Shown here piece by piece: positions 1-5,972 of a stretch of 7,169 nucleotides of DNA (positions are counted from its first letter, which is position 1; each line of letters starts with the position of its first letter). A program made the translations under genes and the position numbers. Under the pieces are notes generated by a model. It had not been told where the DNA came from. It saw only the letters and a program-made list of their open reading frames with translations, and searched no databases. The DNA comes from a bacterium (GTDB taxonomy: Bacteria > Bdellovibrionota > Bdellovibrionia > Bdellovibrionales > UBA1609). The stretch is from assembly GCA_021784635.1 (NCBI GenBank), contig JAJYHS010000121.1, positions 2,065 to 9,233 on the forward strand, in the 5' to 3' direction.

Positions 1-1373
1 TTGAGCAAAAGCTTTTCGCAATCGTTTAAGCCATCGGGATCTGATGAAACAAACGTGTATCCGCCACCAGCCAGAGGAATCGTTTTGATTCCGCTGCAAA
101 CGCCGGATGCGTAATCAACGGATGTAAAGGGCGCGCCGTTTGTGAGAAAATAAGTCACATAATCAGAAACGCCGTTGCCTTGAGTATACGCGTTAAGGGG
201 GTTGCTGCCCCAAGCTGTTTCGACGGAATTGGGCAGACCGTCGCCGTCCGTATCGCGGTGAAGTTTGCCGTCGCTCCACCAGGTGACCGATTGATTGGTT
301 ACATAAATGTCGGCTAATTTATATTTGATGAGTTTTGTTGGCGGTTGAAATTGCGCGTAGTTGATGTTCGAACCCGAAAGCGCGTTGTAGGCGATACCGT
401 TACCGACCTTGGCCATTTGTGCAAGCAGCTGTTGGCCGCTTAAATCGACGTTGCCTGGGTGATAGTAATAGATCGTGAAGAGATTGACGCCCGCGACGTA
501 TTTCTTTTCAGATGCTAAAGACGCGATGGTCTGAACTTCGCCTAAAATATTTGACGAAGGTTCTTTAGTGATTGAAATCGGGCCTGTCGTTACAATTTGC
601 CCATTACTGTTCATGCCGACCCCGCTGATGCTGGTAATCGGCGAGCCATCACTCATAAAAACAATCACGTATGACGAAGCTGTGGCGACGCCAGGGACTG
701 GGCACCAGCTCCCAGGTGAAGTTGAACCGAGAGGGAGGGCTGCGCAATTTTTTTCAGTCTGAATGTCATTTTCGATAATGTTATAGGCCTGCTGAAGGGC
801 TCCCATATAATCCGTCGAACCGCTGTCGTTGGGGTGACCGTTTGAGGCCGTGGCGTCTTGTTGAACATAATTGTAGAAAGCAGGGATATTCGAGGTGAAA
901 CCAGCGGCATTTGCCGGGTAGGTTTTCTCATTACCATTGAAATCAATCAGTGCAAAAAAGCGCGTTGGGTCGGCGGGATTGTTCGGCGGTAAATTGTAAA
1001 GATAATTGAGGAGTGTTCCTGGTGTGTTGATATTGCCATAGCGTGTTTGACCGGTCGGGTCGGTCGCATAAGTCGGGTTGATGACGATATTGCCGTTTAC
1101 TAACGCCGGAGCGCCCGAACCATCGGCGGCCATTAAGTAGTTTTCTTGGTTACTGCCGGAATGGTCGAGAATAACAATGGTTTTAATATACTGCTTTTGT
1201 TGATAGGCGGGATCGGTGCAAAAATTAACTTTTACTTCGTTGGTTGGGGCCGACGCCAAGTCCACTTGATTCAAAGGATCGAGCGGTGCTGCCTTCGAGC
1301 AACCAAAAATGAATGCGCAAGAGCTTATCAATGCGCAAACATAAATTGTAGATACACCCCTCGTTAATTTCAC
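1..1373 (-). CDS. VWA-domain lipoprotein with Ca-binding-type Asp/Gly loops (3' part beyond the window)
   Basis: This reading frame is open from a GTG at 1373 to the left edge, giving 457 codons and no stop, so the protein is longer than seen. The start is fixed by GGGGGAG at 1387-1381, seven bases upstream, and by an in-frame TGA just before it. Residues 1-25 form a lipoprotein signal: K2 and R5, a hydrophobic stretch, then I-F-G-C with Cys25 as likely lipidated residue. Cys19 in I-S-S-C is an alternative. A VWA domain follows: D70-H-S-G-S74 is the metal-site DxSxS motif, T187 (DSGST) the conserved Thr and S-D242-G-S-P the second Asp motif. The 117 residues between D70 and T187 are more than usual, suggesting an insertion. 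Farther on, DTDGDGLPNSVE (374-385) and DPDGLNDCEK (445-454) resemble thrombospondin type 3 or EF-hand-like calcium loops. It probably sits on the outer or inner membrane facing periplasm or surface, as an adhesion or binding protein. Ligand and exact role are unknown. Confidence 0.93.
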   Translation of the reverse strand, partial: MKLTRGVSTIYVCALISSCAFIFGCSKAAPLDPLNQVDLASAPTNEVKVNFCTDPAYQQKQYIKTIVILDHSGSNQENYLMAADGSGAPALVNGNIVINPTYATDPTGQTRYGNINTPGTLLNYLYNLPPNNPADPTRFFALIDFNGNEKTYPANAAGFTSNIPAFYNYVQQDATASNGHPNDSGSTDYMGALQQAYNIIENDIQTEKNCAALPLGSTSPGSWCPVPGVATASSYVIVFMSDGSPITSISGVGMNSNGQIVTTGPISITKEPSSNILGEVQTIASLASEKKYVAGVNLFTIYYYHPGNVDLSGQQLLAQMAKVGNGIAYNALSGSNINYAQFQPPTKLIKYKLADIYVTNQSVTWWSDGKLHRDTDGDGLPNSVETAWGSNPLNAYTQGNGVSDYVTYFLTNGAPFTSVDYASGVCSGIKTIPLAGGGYTFVSSDPDGLNDCEKLLL

Positions 1374-1445
1374 TGAGCTTCTCCCCCGAAAATCTCATTT
1401 TTAAACAATTTCAGTAATTTAGCCGGCCAACGTGAACCCTTGATA

Positions 1446-1473
1446 AAGATAAAATAAGCAAAAGAAGGGCCAA
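1446..1473 (-). promoter_or_regulatory. possible sigma70-like promoter of the VWA lipoprotein gene
   Basis: On the minus strand, TTGGCC (1473-1468) and TATCTT (1451-1446) are separated by 16 bases; each matches four of six consensus positions. It would give a leader of roughly 65 bases before the GTG at 1373. The match is weak and the region is AT-rich, so it is only a candidate. Confidence 0.25.
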
Positions 1474-1506
1474 GTACCGGGCTAGTGATTACAGTGCTTT
1501 GACAAC

Positions 1507-1561
1507 TGTCTCATGTCTCACTCATCGTTCGTGCTCTAGACGCATGACCAATGAGTGGACA
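1507..1561. repeat. tandem 7-mer and long inverted repeat in the intergenic spacer
   Basis: TGTCTCA occurs twice in tandem (1507-1513 and 1514-1520). The second copy begins an inverted repeat: TGTC (1514-1517), one extra base, then CACTCAT (1519-1525) pairs with ATGAGTG (1551-1557) and GACA (1558-1561). That is an 11-bp stem with one bulge around a 25-base loop. It lies in the 250-base spacer 1374-1623 between two minus-strand genes. No T-run follows it, so it is not a standard terminator. It may be an operator, an mRNA leader structure or chance. Confidence 0.4.
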
Positions 1562-1574
1562 GCACCTGCAATTT

Positions 1575-1603
1575 GTTTCATTTTGAAACGCGCGGAAGCG
1601 CGC
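1575..1603 (-). terminator. possible terminator: adjacent hairpins after the exported-protein gene
   Basis: Two short inverted repeats lie side by side, starting about 20 bases after the stop of the upstream minus-strand gene: GCGCG-GAAG-CGCGC (1590-1603) and GTTTCA-TTT-TGAAAC (1575-1589). Read on the minus strand, the GC-rich stem comes first and is followed by GTTTCAAAATG, which is a poor U-tract. Position favours transcript termination or 3'-end protection, but the tail is weak for an intrinsic terminator. Confidence 0.3.
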
Positions 1604-1623
1604 TTAACTGGCGACGTATAAAT

Positions 1624-2172
1624 TCAGCGAGTTGAAAATGCTCTGAAAAAGTGCAAGCCGTAAAAGCAGTCGCCGGGGTTATTTTCAGAATAACCGGGAG
1701 TCTTTACGCACTCGACGTCCGGCCCAAGCACCAAATTATGCAAATGAATGGCATAAAAGATATCAAACGCCCTCTCAGATGAAAGTTTTAGGAATTGCGG
1801 CTGAGCGTAATTCAAAGGATTAGCAATAAGTATGACGCCTGCGTAATCACCCGGTTCCTTCCACATGCTACGATCCATTACGATACGGGTGGTTGTAATG
1901 TCGCGGATTTGCCAGTCGAGCGGTGTAGAATACGCTGGCGATTGTAGAAGGTGCGTCAGGTTTAAATACGGCCGTGCGGGGATGTCGTCGATAAACAAAA
2001 TGAGATGAAACTTGCCTTGTTTATTACCAAGTGCAAGGCGATGATAATAGGCAGTCGTAAATTCGGCTTTTGTGACCAGCGGTCTCTGCGCATGCGCGGC
2101 TTGAGCTATCCCCAAAATACAAGCAACTGCGAGAACGACTGGAGCTATGTTTTGCTTCATGATGGGTTTCAT
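1624..2172 (-). CDS. exported protein of unknown function
   Basis: I do not recognise this 182-residue protein. It starts with a clear Sec signal peptide: Lys residues at 2 and 6, a hydrophobic core (about 10-23) and an A-H-A cleavage site before Q29, so the mature part of about 154 residues should be periplasmic or secreted. There is no lipobox and no further membrane span. The mature part has exactly two cysteines, C155 and C169, near the C-terminus and well placed for a disulfide closing a 13-residue loop. The middle (FHLILFIDDIP, 55-65, and AGVILIANPL, 111-120) has beta-strand character. The start is uncertain: ATG 2172 has only GAG as Shine-Dalgarno; a TTG at 2184 or the ATG at 2160 would also leave a working signal peptide. 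It is divergent from the exported-protein gene at 2393, with which it shares an upstream region. Being real is supported by the signal peptide and the open frame; function is not. Confidence 0.75.
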   Translation of the reverse strand: MKPIMKQNIAPVVLAVACILGIAQAAHAQRPLVTKAEFTTAYYHRLALGNKQGKFHLILFIDDIPARPYLNLTHLLQSPAYSTPLDWQIRDITTTRIVMDRSMWKEPGDYAGVILIANPLNYAQPQFLKLSSERAFDIFYAIHLHNLVLGPDVECVKTPGYSENNPGDCFYGLHFFRAFSTR

Positions 2173-2254
2173 ATCTGCGCTCAATATTCTTACGATTTAA
2201 TTCGCACTTGAACTGTCTCGTAAGCAAAAAATATCACCTGTAATGAATCGTGAA

Positions 2255-2270
2255 CTTTGCTGTTGCAAAG
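2255..2270. promoter_or_regulatory. perfect palindrome CTTTGC-TGTT-GCAAAG, candidate operator
   Basis: Two 6-base arms, CTTTGC (2255-2260) and GCAAAG (2265-2270), flank TGTT in the gap between two divergent exported-protein genes. Its core, TTTGC-N4-GCAAA, recurs at 3044-3057 upstream of the DUF1343 gene. This suggests a binding site for a dimeric regulator; the regulator is unknown. Confidence 0.35.
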
Positions 2271-2312
2271 GCGTGATTTCAATAGCCCGTCGTGGTTTTG
2301 AGCCCCCGCCGA

Positions 2313-2351
2313 AGGTCGGGAATAAGTTTGACTTCACCTAATGGCCGACCT
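2313..2351. repeat. inverted repeat AGGTCGG / CCGACCT around the -35 box
   Basis: Perfect 7-base arms at 2313-2319 and 2345-2351 are 25 bases apart, about three helical turns between centres. They bracket the -35 box at 2328-2333, and the right arm ends on the first base of the -10 box, a geometry that fits an operator. Confidence 0.35.
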
Positions 2352-2356
2352 ATGAA
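2328..2356 (+). promoter_or_regulatory. sigma70-like promoter of the exported-protein gene at 2393
   Basis: TTGACT (2328-2333, five of six consensus bases) and TATGAA (2351-2356, four of six) are separated by 17 bases. Transcription would begin near 2363, leaving a leader of about 30 bases containing the ribosome binding site GGGGGAG. Confidence 0.6.
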
Positions 2357-2380
2357 AAATGAGAGCCTATAAGGCATCAA

Positions 2381-2387
2381 GGGGGAG
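2381..2387 (+). promoter_or_regulatory. strong ribosome binding site GGGGGAG
   Basis: GGGGGAG lies five bases upstream of the ATG at 2393 and fixes that start. The same heptamer precedes the GTG of the VWA lipoprotein gene at 1387-1381, which suggests good expression of both exported products. Confidence 0.75.
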
Positions 2388-2392
2388 CGTCG

Positions 2393-2923
2393 ATGAAAAA
2401 GTCACTTATTTTGAAGGTTCTATTGTTTGCAGCGAGTTCAATTTTTGCAATTGCCGCGACCGCGATGAATCAAGCGCCGGTCTATGGCACGCCGATCGTG
2501 GTTGAGGCGGCACAGATTCACAACAGTTTCAGTTTTACCGTTAACACGATTACCGGATTCGGTGACCGGATTTATTACAACCCCGACGTGGTACAAGAAG
2601 AGACGCAACACATTCTCAAACAAATGGGTGCGACCGATGTTCAAGTCGATGTGTTGGGCGTGCCGGATCAGCCGATTCTAGACCCGTCGGTCTACGTCAG
2701 CTTTGACTCGCTTCGTTTGTCAGCCAAACTACTCAAGGGCGAAATGAAATCCGCGGTATGGAATTCAGTTGTTCTTCAGGGTGATGACGGCGTACTCGCT
2801 CAGGGAATTTTCAAAAATATTGCCAGCCGTTTTGACATTGCGGATCTGCATGTTTCAAATCGCCCAGGGCTGGGACCGGATTACAGTTACCGAGATACCT
2901 TTAAGACTTTATTTGCCCGTTGA
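2393..2923 (+). CDS. exported protein of unknown function
   Basis: I do not recognise this 176-residue protein. It opens with a signal peptide: K2, K3 and K8, a hydrophobic core (about 9-21) and an A-T-A site before M25. The mature chain of about 152 residues is therefore expected in the periplasm or outside. It contains no cysteine, no lipobox and no other membrane span. Segments such as PIVVEAAQ (34-41), VQVDVLGV (83-90) and NSVVLQGDDG (124-133) look like beta strands with turns, and the C-terminus is aromatic and charged. The start is firm because GGGGGAG lies five bases upstream and a sigma70-like promoter farther up. It is divergent from the exported-protein gene ending at 1624 and convergent with the tRNA-Pro gene, 12 bases away, so it is probably a single-gene transcript. 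A small periplasmic binding or envelope-stress protein is possible but unsupported. Confidence 0.85.
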   Translation: MKKSLILKVLLFAASSIFAIAATAMNQAPVYGTPIVVEAAQIHNSFSFTVNTITGFGDRIYYNPDVVQEETQHILKQMGATDVQVDVLGVPDQPILDPSVYVSFDSLRLSAKLLKGEMKSAVWNSVVLQGDDGVLAQGIFKNIASRFDIADLHVSNRPGLGPDYSYRDTFKTLFAR

Positions 2924-2935
2924 TTGTTTTACAAA

Positions 2936-3012
2936 TGGTCGGGGTGGCGAGATTTGAACTCGCGACCTTTTGCTCCCGAAGCAAACGCGCTACCGGGCTG
3001 CGCTACACCCCG
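2936..3012 (-). tRNA. tRNA-Pro, anticodon CGG, with encoded CCA
   Basis: The minus strand gives a complete 77-base cloverleaf. The acceptor arms CGGGGTG (3012-3006) and CACCCCG (2946-2940) pair perfectly, followed by discriminator A and an encoded CCA (2938-2936). The D arm has GCGC pairs around AGCCCGGTA. The anticodon stem TTTGC/GCAAA encloses TTCGGGA, with anticodon CGG at 2978-2976, reading CCG proline codons. The T arm GCGAG-TTCAAAT-CTCGC is canonical. It is similar to E. coli proK. No variable-arm or stem mismatch suggests a pseudogene. Confidence 0.97.
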
Positions 3013-3021
3013 ACAAAAATA

Positions 3022-3050
3022 TGTTTAAATTCGCGTTGCGGTTTTTGCAA
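3022..3050 (-). promoter_or_regulatory. possible promoter of the tRNA-Pro gene
   Basis: On the minus strand TTGCAA (3050-3045) is followed after 17 bases by TAAACA (3027-3022), placing a start a few bases before the tRNA 5' end at 3012. The -10 matches only three of six positions. The tRNA promoter must lie in or beyond this 58-base gap, which also precedes the divergent DUF1343 gene. Confidence 0.35.
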
Positions 3051-3057
3051 GTGCAAA
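3044..3057. promoter_or_regulatory. palindrome TTTGCA-AG-TGCAAA, candidate operator
   Basis: A perfect 14-base palindrome lies between the divergent tRNA-Pro and DUF1343 genes and covers the candidate tRNA -35 box. It fits TTTGC-N4-GCAAA, also seen at 2256-2269. A shared regulator is possible; chance or a hairpin cannot be excluded. Confidence 0.35.
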
Positions 3058-3070
3058 CGAGAATCGATGT

Positions 3071-4279
3071 ATGTCTGTTAGGCTTGGCCTCGAACAACTG
3101 TTACAAGACCAAAAACTGAAAACGCGACTCAAAGGTTGCCGTGTGGGGCTTGTGGCCCATCCCGCTTCTGTTTCAGCCGATTTGCAGCACTCCCTCGATG
3201 CATTGATCAAAGCAAAAATTCCGGTCACCTGCGCATTTGGCCCGCAGCACGGTATGCGTGGTGAAAAGCAAGACAATATGATTGAAAGCGGCGACTTTAT
3301 CGACGCCAAGCATGGCATACCTGTTTTTAGTCTTTACGGTGAAACACGCCGGCCGACTGAAAAGATGCTCGAACATTGCGACACGTTCTTGTTTGACCTG
3401 CAGGATGTCGGCTGCCGCATTTATACCTTTCTAACGACACTGTTTTACATTATCGACGACGCAGCTCGAACAGGGTGCAGTGTTTGGGTGCTCGATCGCC
3501 CTAACCCCGCAGGGCGAGTTATTGAAGGCTCAAAACTTGACATGAATTTCGCGAGCTTTGTGGGCGCAGCCCCCGTAGTCATGCGCCATGGTTTGACTCT
3601 TGGAGAAGCCGGACAGTGGTACAAGAATTTGCGGAATCTCGATGTCAATTATCACGTCGTCAAAATGCGTGGTTACAAACCGGCTGAAAAGCCTGACTTC
3701 GGGTGGCGGCTAGGGGAGCGTGCTTGGGTCAACCCCAGTCCGAACATTCCGCGTTTGTCGACTGTGCGTATGTATGCGGGCACGGTTCTTATCGAAGGGA
3801 CAAACCTTTCAGAAGGCCGTGGTACGACAAGGCCGCTGGAGCTTATTGGTGCGCCCGGCATTGATGCCGAAATGTGGGTTGCGGCGATAGACAAAATGAT
3901 CAACCCGGATGTTCTTGGTGGCGCAATATTGCGGCCGTGTTTTTTTGAGCCGACATTTCAGAAGCACAAGGGTGAACTTTGCGCAGGTTTTCAAATTCAC
4001 ATTGACCATTCGGGTTACCGTCATAATCGTTTTCGGCCCTACCGCATTGTCTGTGCGGCGCTAAAGACGTTGCGCCAATTGCAACCGGACTTTGAACTGT
4101 GGCGTGACCCGCCGTATGAATATGAGGCCAAAAAGATGCCGATCGATATTTTAAGCGGTGATTCTTTTTTGCGGGAGTGGGTTGACGACCCCGCCGCCAA
4201 GTGGAGTGACCTCGAGCGCAAACTCGCGCGTGACGAAGTCGATTGGCGGCAAGAATCGCGAGAATATTATTTGTACTAG
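3071..4279 (+). CDS. DUF1343 / NamZ (YbbC)-type protein, GH171 exo-beta-N-acetylmuramidase family
   Basis: The 402-residue protein has the full set of DUF1343 motifs: VGLVAHPASV (25-34), FGPQHGMRG (56-64), DLQDVGCRIYTF (109-120), LDRPNPAGR (141-149), NPSPN (221-225), EGTNLSEGRGTTRPLE (242-257) and a C-terminal DPPYEYE (346-352). Characterised members (B. subtilis NamZ/YbbC) remove terminal N-acetylmuramic acid from peptidoglycan fragments. This is family knowledge; activity here is inferred. No signal peptide is present, so the protein should be cytoplasmic, unlike the secreted Bacillus enzyme. Gln59 stands where many homologues have Glu (FGPEHG); I recall this Gln form in a proteobacterial subgroup. 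Length is normal. ATG 3071 is the only sensible start, since ATG 3067 hits a stop; its Shine-Dalgarno is weak (GAGA). It lies alone on the plus strand, divergent from tRNA-Pro and convergent with purE, 43 bases apart. No other cell-wall recycling gene is nearby. Confidence 0.95.
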   Translation: MSVRLGLEQLLQDQKLKTRLKGCRVGLVAHPASVSADLQHSLDALIKAKIPVTCAFGPQHGMRGEKQDNMIESGDFIDAKHGIPVFSLYGETRRPTEKMLEHCDTFLFDLQDVGCRIYTFLTTLFYIIDDAARTGCSVWVLDRPNPAGRVIEGSKLDMNFASFVGAAPVVMRHGLTLGEAGQWYKNLRNLDVNYHVVKMRGYKPAEKPDFGWRLGERAWVNPSPNIPRLSTVRMYAGTVLIEGTNLSEGRGTTRPLELIGAPGIDAEMWVAAIDKMINPDVLGGAILRPCFFEPTFQKHKGELCAGFQIHIDHSGYRHNRFRPYRIVCAALKTLRQLQPDFELWRDPPYEYEAKKMPIDILSGDSFLREWVDDPAAKWSDLERKLARDEVDWRQESREYYLY

Positions 4280-4322
4280 GGCGTCCCCTCGTTTGCCTGA
4301 CTGTCCGGCGAATTGAGAAATT

Positions 4323-4841
4323 TTAAAATAATTTAGACTGCTGGGCGCGCACTTTTCGTTTTTGGCGCGCGCGAAACAAATCAAGCCGTGAGCGCAGTTT
4401 GACATCGCTTAGGCCCAAAATTCGCGCAGCCAACAATCCGGCATTGTACGCGCTGTCGATGGCAACCGTTGCCACAGGCACACCCTTTGGCATCTGCGCA
4501 ATCGACAACAGTGAATCTAACCCTTTAAGTTTGCCAACCGTAACGGGAACGCCGATGACTGGCAATGTGGTGAGACTTGCCACCATTCCCGGCAGGTGGG
4601 CTGCGCCACCGGCGCCAGCGATGATCACCGAATAACCGTTTGCCGAGGCATTTAAGGCGAATTCTTGCATCTCTTCGGGAGTGCGATGCGCTGACACAAT
4701 TTTCACGTCATGCTGAATCTTCAGCTCACGCAATGCTCGCGCCGACTCTTTCATGGTCGGCCAATCGGACCGGCTCCCCATAATAATTGCGACACATGCT
4801 GAACGTATTTCTGCCCTTTTCTTTGCGCGAATACGAGCCAT
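4323..4841 (-). CDS. purE: N5-carboxyaminoimidazole ribonucleotide mutase, PurE class I
   Basis: PurE moves the carboxyl group of N5-CAIR to carbon 4, giving CAIR, in cytoplasmic purine synthesis. The 172 residues contain the class I motifs in order: IIMGSRSDWPTM (19-30), SAHRTP (50-55) with catalytic His52, AGAGGAAHLPGM (75-86), GVPV near 96-99 and the LLSIAQMPKGVPVATVAI block. This AGAGGAAHLPGM form is typical of the bacterial mutase and not of the animal-type CO2-using carboxylase, and agrees with the purK gene next door. The start at 4841 is supported by AAGGGA in the last codons of purK, three bases separating the two genes. It adds a basic N-terminal extension of about 15 residues, and the C-terminus is also strongly basic. 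PurE is last in the EVE-purK-purE unit and is convergent with the DUF1343 gene; no clear terminator is visible in the 43-base gap. Confidence 0.98.
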   Translation of the reverse strand: MARIRAKKRAEIRSACVAIIMGSRSDWPTMKESARALRELKIQHDVKIVSAHRTPEEMQEFALNASANGYSVIIAGAGGAAHLPGMVASLTTLPVIGVPVTVGKLKGLDSLLSIAQMPKGVPVATVAIDSAYNAGLLAARILGLSDVKLRSRLDLFRARQKRKVRAQQSKLF

Positions 4842-4844
4842 AAA

Positions 4845-5972
4845 CTAAAATCCCTTAATCGCTTTTTTGAGTTTTTTCAATGCGGCATCACCGCTTGCGC
4901 CGAGTGCGGTTATGTGCCCCATTTTTCTTCCCGGCCGCACTTCAGTTTTACCGTACCAATGTATTTGTACTTCAGGTAAAAAATCATCGCTAACGTCAGA
5001 GCTGGTGCCTAATAAATTCCACATGGCAAATCCAGGTGACCACAATTTCGGAGTTTTGGGCAGGGGCAAATTAAGAATCGCGCGTAAATGGGCTTGAAAC
5101 TGATTGGTTGGTGTCGCTTCGATAGTATAGTGCCCGGAATTGTGCACGCGTGGGGCCACTTCGTTAATGAACCAGTGCTTTGAATGGGTTTTACCTGCTC
5201 CTATTTCGAAGATTTCAAACGCAATGACTCCGTGAAATACCCCTCGCTTTAAAGCCTTTTCGAGATGCAATAAAAGTTTTGTGCCTGAGCCGCCACGAGC
5301 GGGACCCTTGACCCATAAGCAGCGGGAGTTTTGCGCCTTCCATTCCACAACGGGGTACCGTAAAACTTCGCCTCGGCCATTAACCGCAAATTGCACAGCT
5401 AATTCGCGTTTAAACGGAATGAATTCTTCGGCAATAAAATCGGCGGCCTTTTGCCCGTTCTCTGCGATCCATTGATCGAAATCTCGCGAGGAGCGAATGA
5501 TAAACGTGCCGTAGCCATCGTAACCAAATCGGCGCTTTTTTAATACGATACCGCCTGGATGCCCTTTAAAAAAATCACGCACATCTTCGGCATTGCGGAC
5601 GGCGACAAACGGTGCCGTCGGGATTTTATTATCAACAAGCCACTGCTTTTGCGTCAAGCGATCGGATAACTGCGATAACAGTTGGGGATGTGGCTCAACG
5701 GCCGTACCCGTCGCGCGTGTTGCCTGTGAAAGCGTATTTTCGTCCATAAATTCGCTCTCAATTGTGACGATGTCGACTTTTTTAAAAAATTCAGCCAACT
5801 GCGACAGGTTACTCACATCGCCTTCATGCCAATACCGTGTGACTTGGGCTGCGGGGTCAGTTGAGTGACGTGACATCACGTGCATCTCAAGGCCTATTTT
5901 GAAACCTTCTATGACGAGCATGCGAGCAAGCTGGCCACCGCCTAAAATTCCGATGCGTTTTGCCGTGGTCAT
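4845..5972 (-). CDS. purK: N5-carboxyaminoimidazole ribonucleotide synthetase, PurK
   Basis: PurK is an ATP-grasp enzyme that makes N5-CAIR from AIR, ATP and bicarbonate, the step before PurE. The 375 residues show the N-terminal GILGGGQLARM (8-18), the acidic DIVTIESEF segment (67-75), SDRLTQKQWL (103-112) at the start of the ATP-grasp domain, VLKKRRFGYDGYGT (143-156), AEEFIPFKRELAV (181-193), and NEVAPRVHNSGHYT (270-283), which holds metal- and substrate-binding residues. Length is normal. The glycine-rich loop reads GYDGYGT where GYDGKGQ is usual, and the usual VEN-x-H stretch is replaced by VEWKAQNSRCLWVKGPA; I take this as a divergent subfamily. The ATG at 5972 overlaps the EVE-gene stop (ATGA), with GGAG eight bases upstream, so translation is probably coupled. 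Gene order is purK before purE, the reverse of E. coli. Confidence 0.97.
   Translation of the reverse strand: MTTAKRIGILGGGQLARMLVIEGFKIGLEMHVMSRHSTDPAAQVTRYWHEGDVSNLSQLAEFFKKVDIVTIESEFMDENTLSQATRATGTAVEPHPQLLSQLSDRLTQKQWLVDNKIPTAPFVAVRNAEDVRDFFKGHPGGIVLKKRRFGYDGYGTFIIRSSRDFDQWIAENGQKAADFIAEEFIPFKRELAVQFAVNGRGEVLRYPVVEWKAQNSRCLWVKGPARGGSGTKLLLHLEKALKRGVFHGVIAFEIFEIGAGKTHSKHWFINEVAPRVHNSGHYTIEATPTNQFQAHLRAILNLPLPKTPKLWSPGFAMWNLLGTSSDVSDDFLPEVQIHWYGKTEVRPGRKMGHITALGASGDAALKKLKKAIKGF

Noticed and set aside
665..946. 93-codon minus-strand frame
   Set aside because: It is another frame of the same strand within the VWA lipoprotein gene, whose own frame is open and has domain motifs.
1146..1367. 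73-codon plus-strand frame
   Set aside because: It is antisense to the signal peptide and MIDAS start of the VWA lipoprotein and has no ribosome binding site or motif.
1499..1504. Perfect TTGACA on the plus strand in the spacer
   Set aside because: No -10-like hexamer occurs 15-19 bases downstream and no plus-strand gene follows.
2936..3012. tRNA-Pro as an integration site for a mobile element
   Set aside because: No integrase and no second copy of the tRNA 3' end is visible in the window.
4346..4374. Repeated GCGCGC near the end of purE as a terminator
   Set aside because: It is inside the purE coding frame, encodes the basic C-terminus, and has no T-run in the right place.
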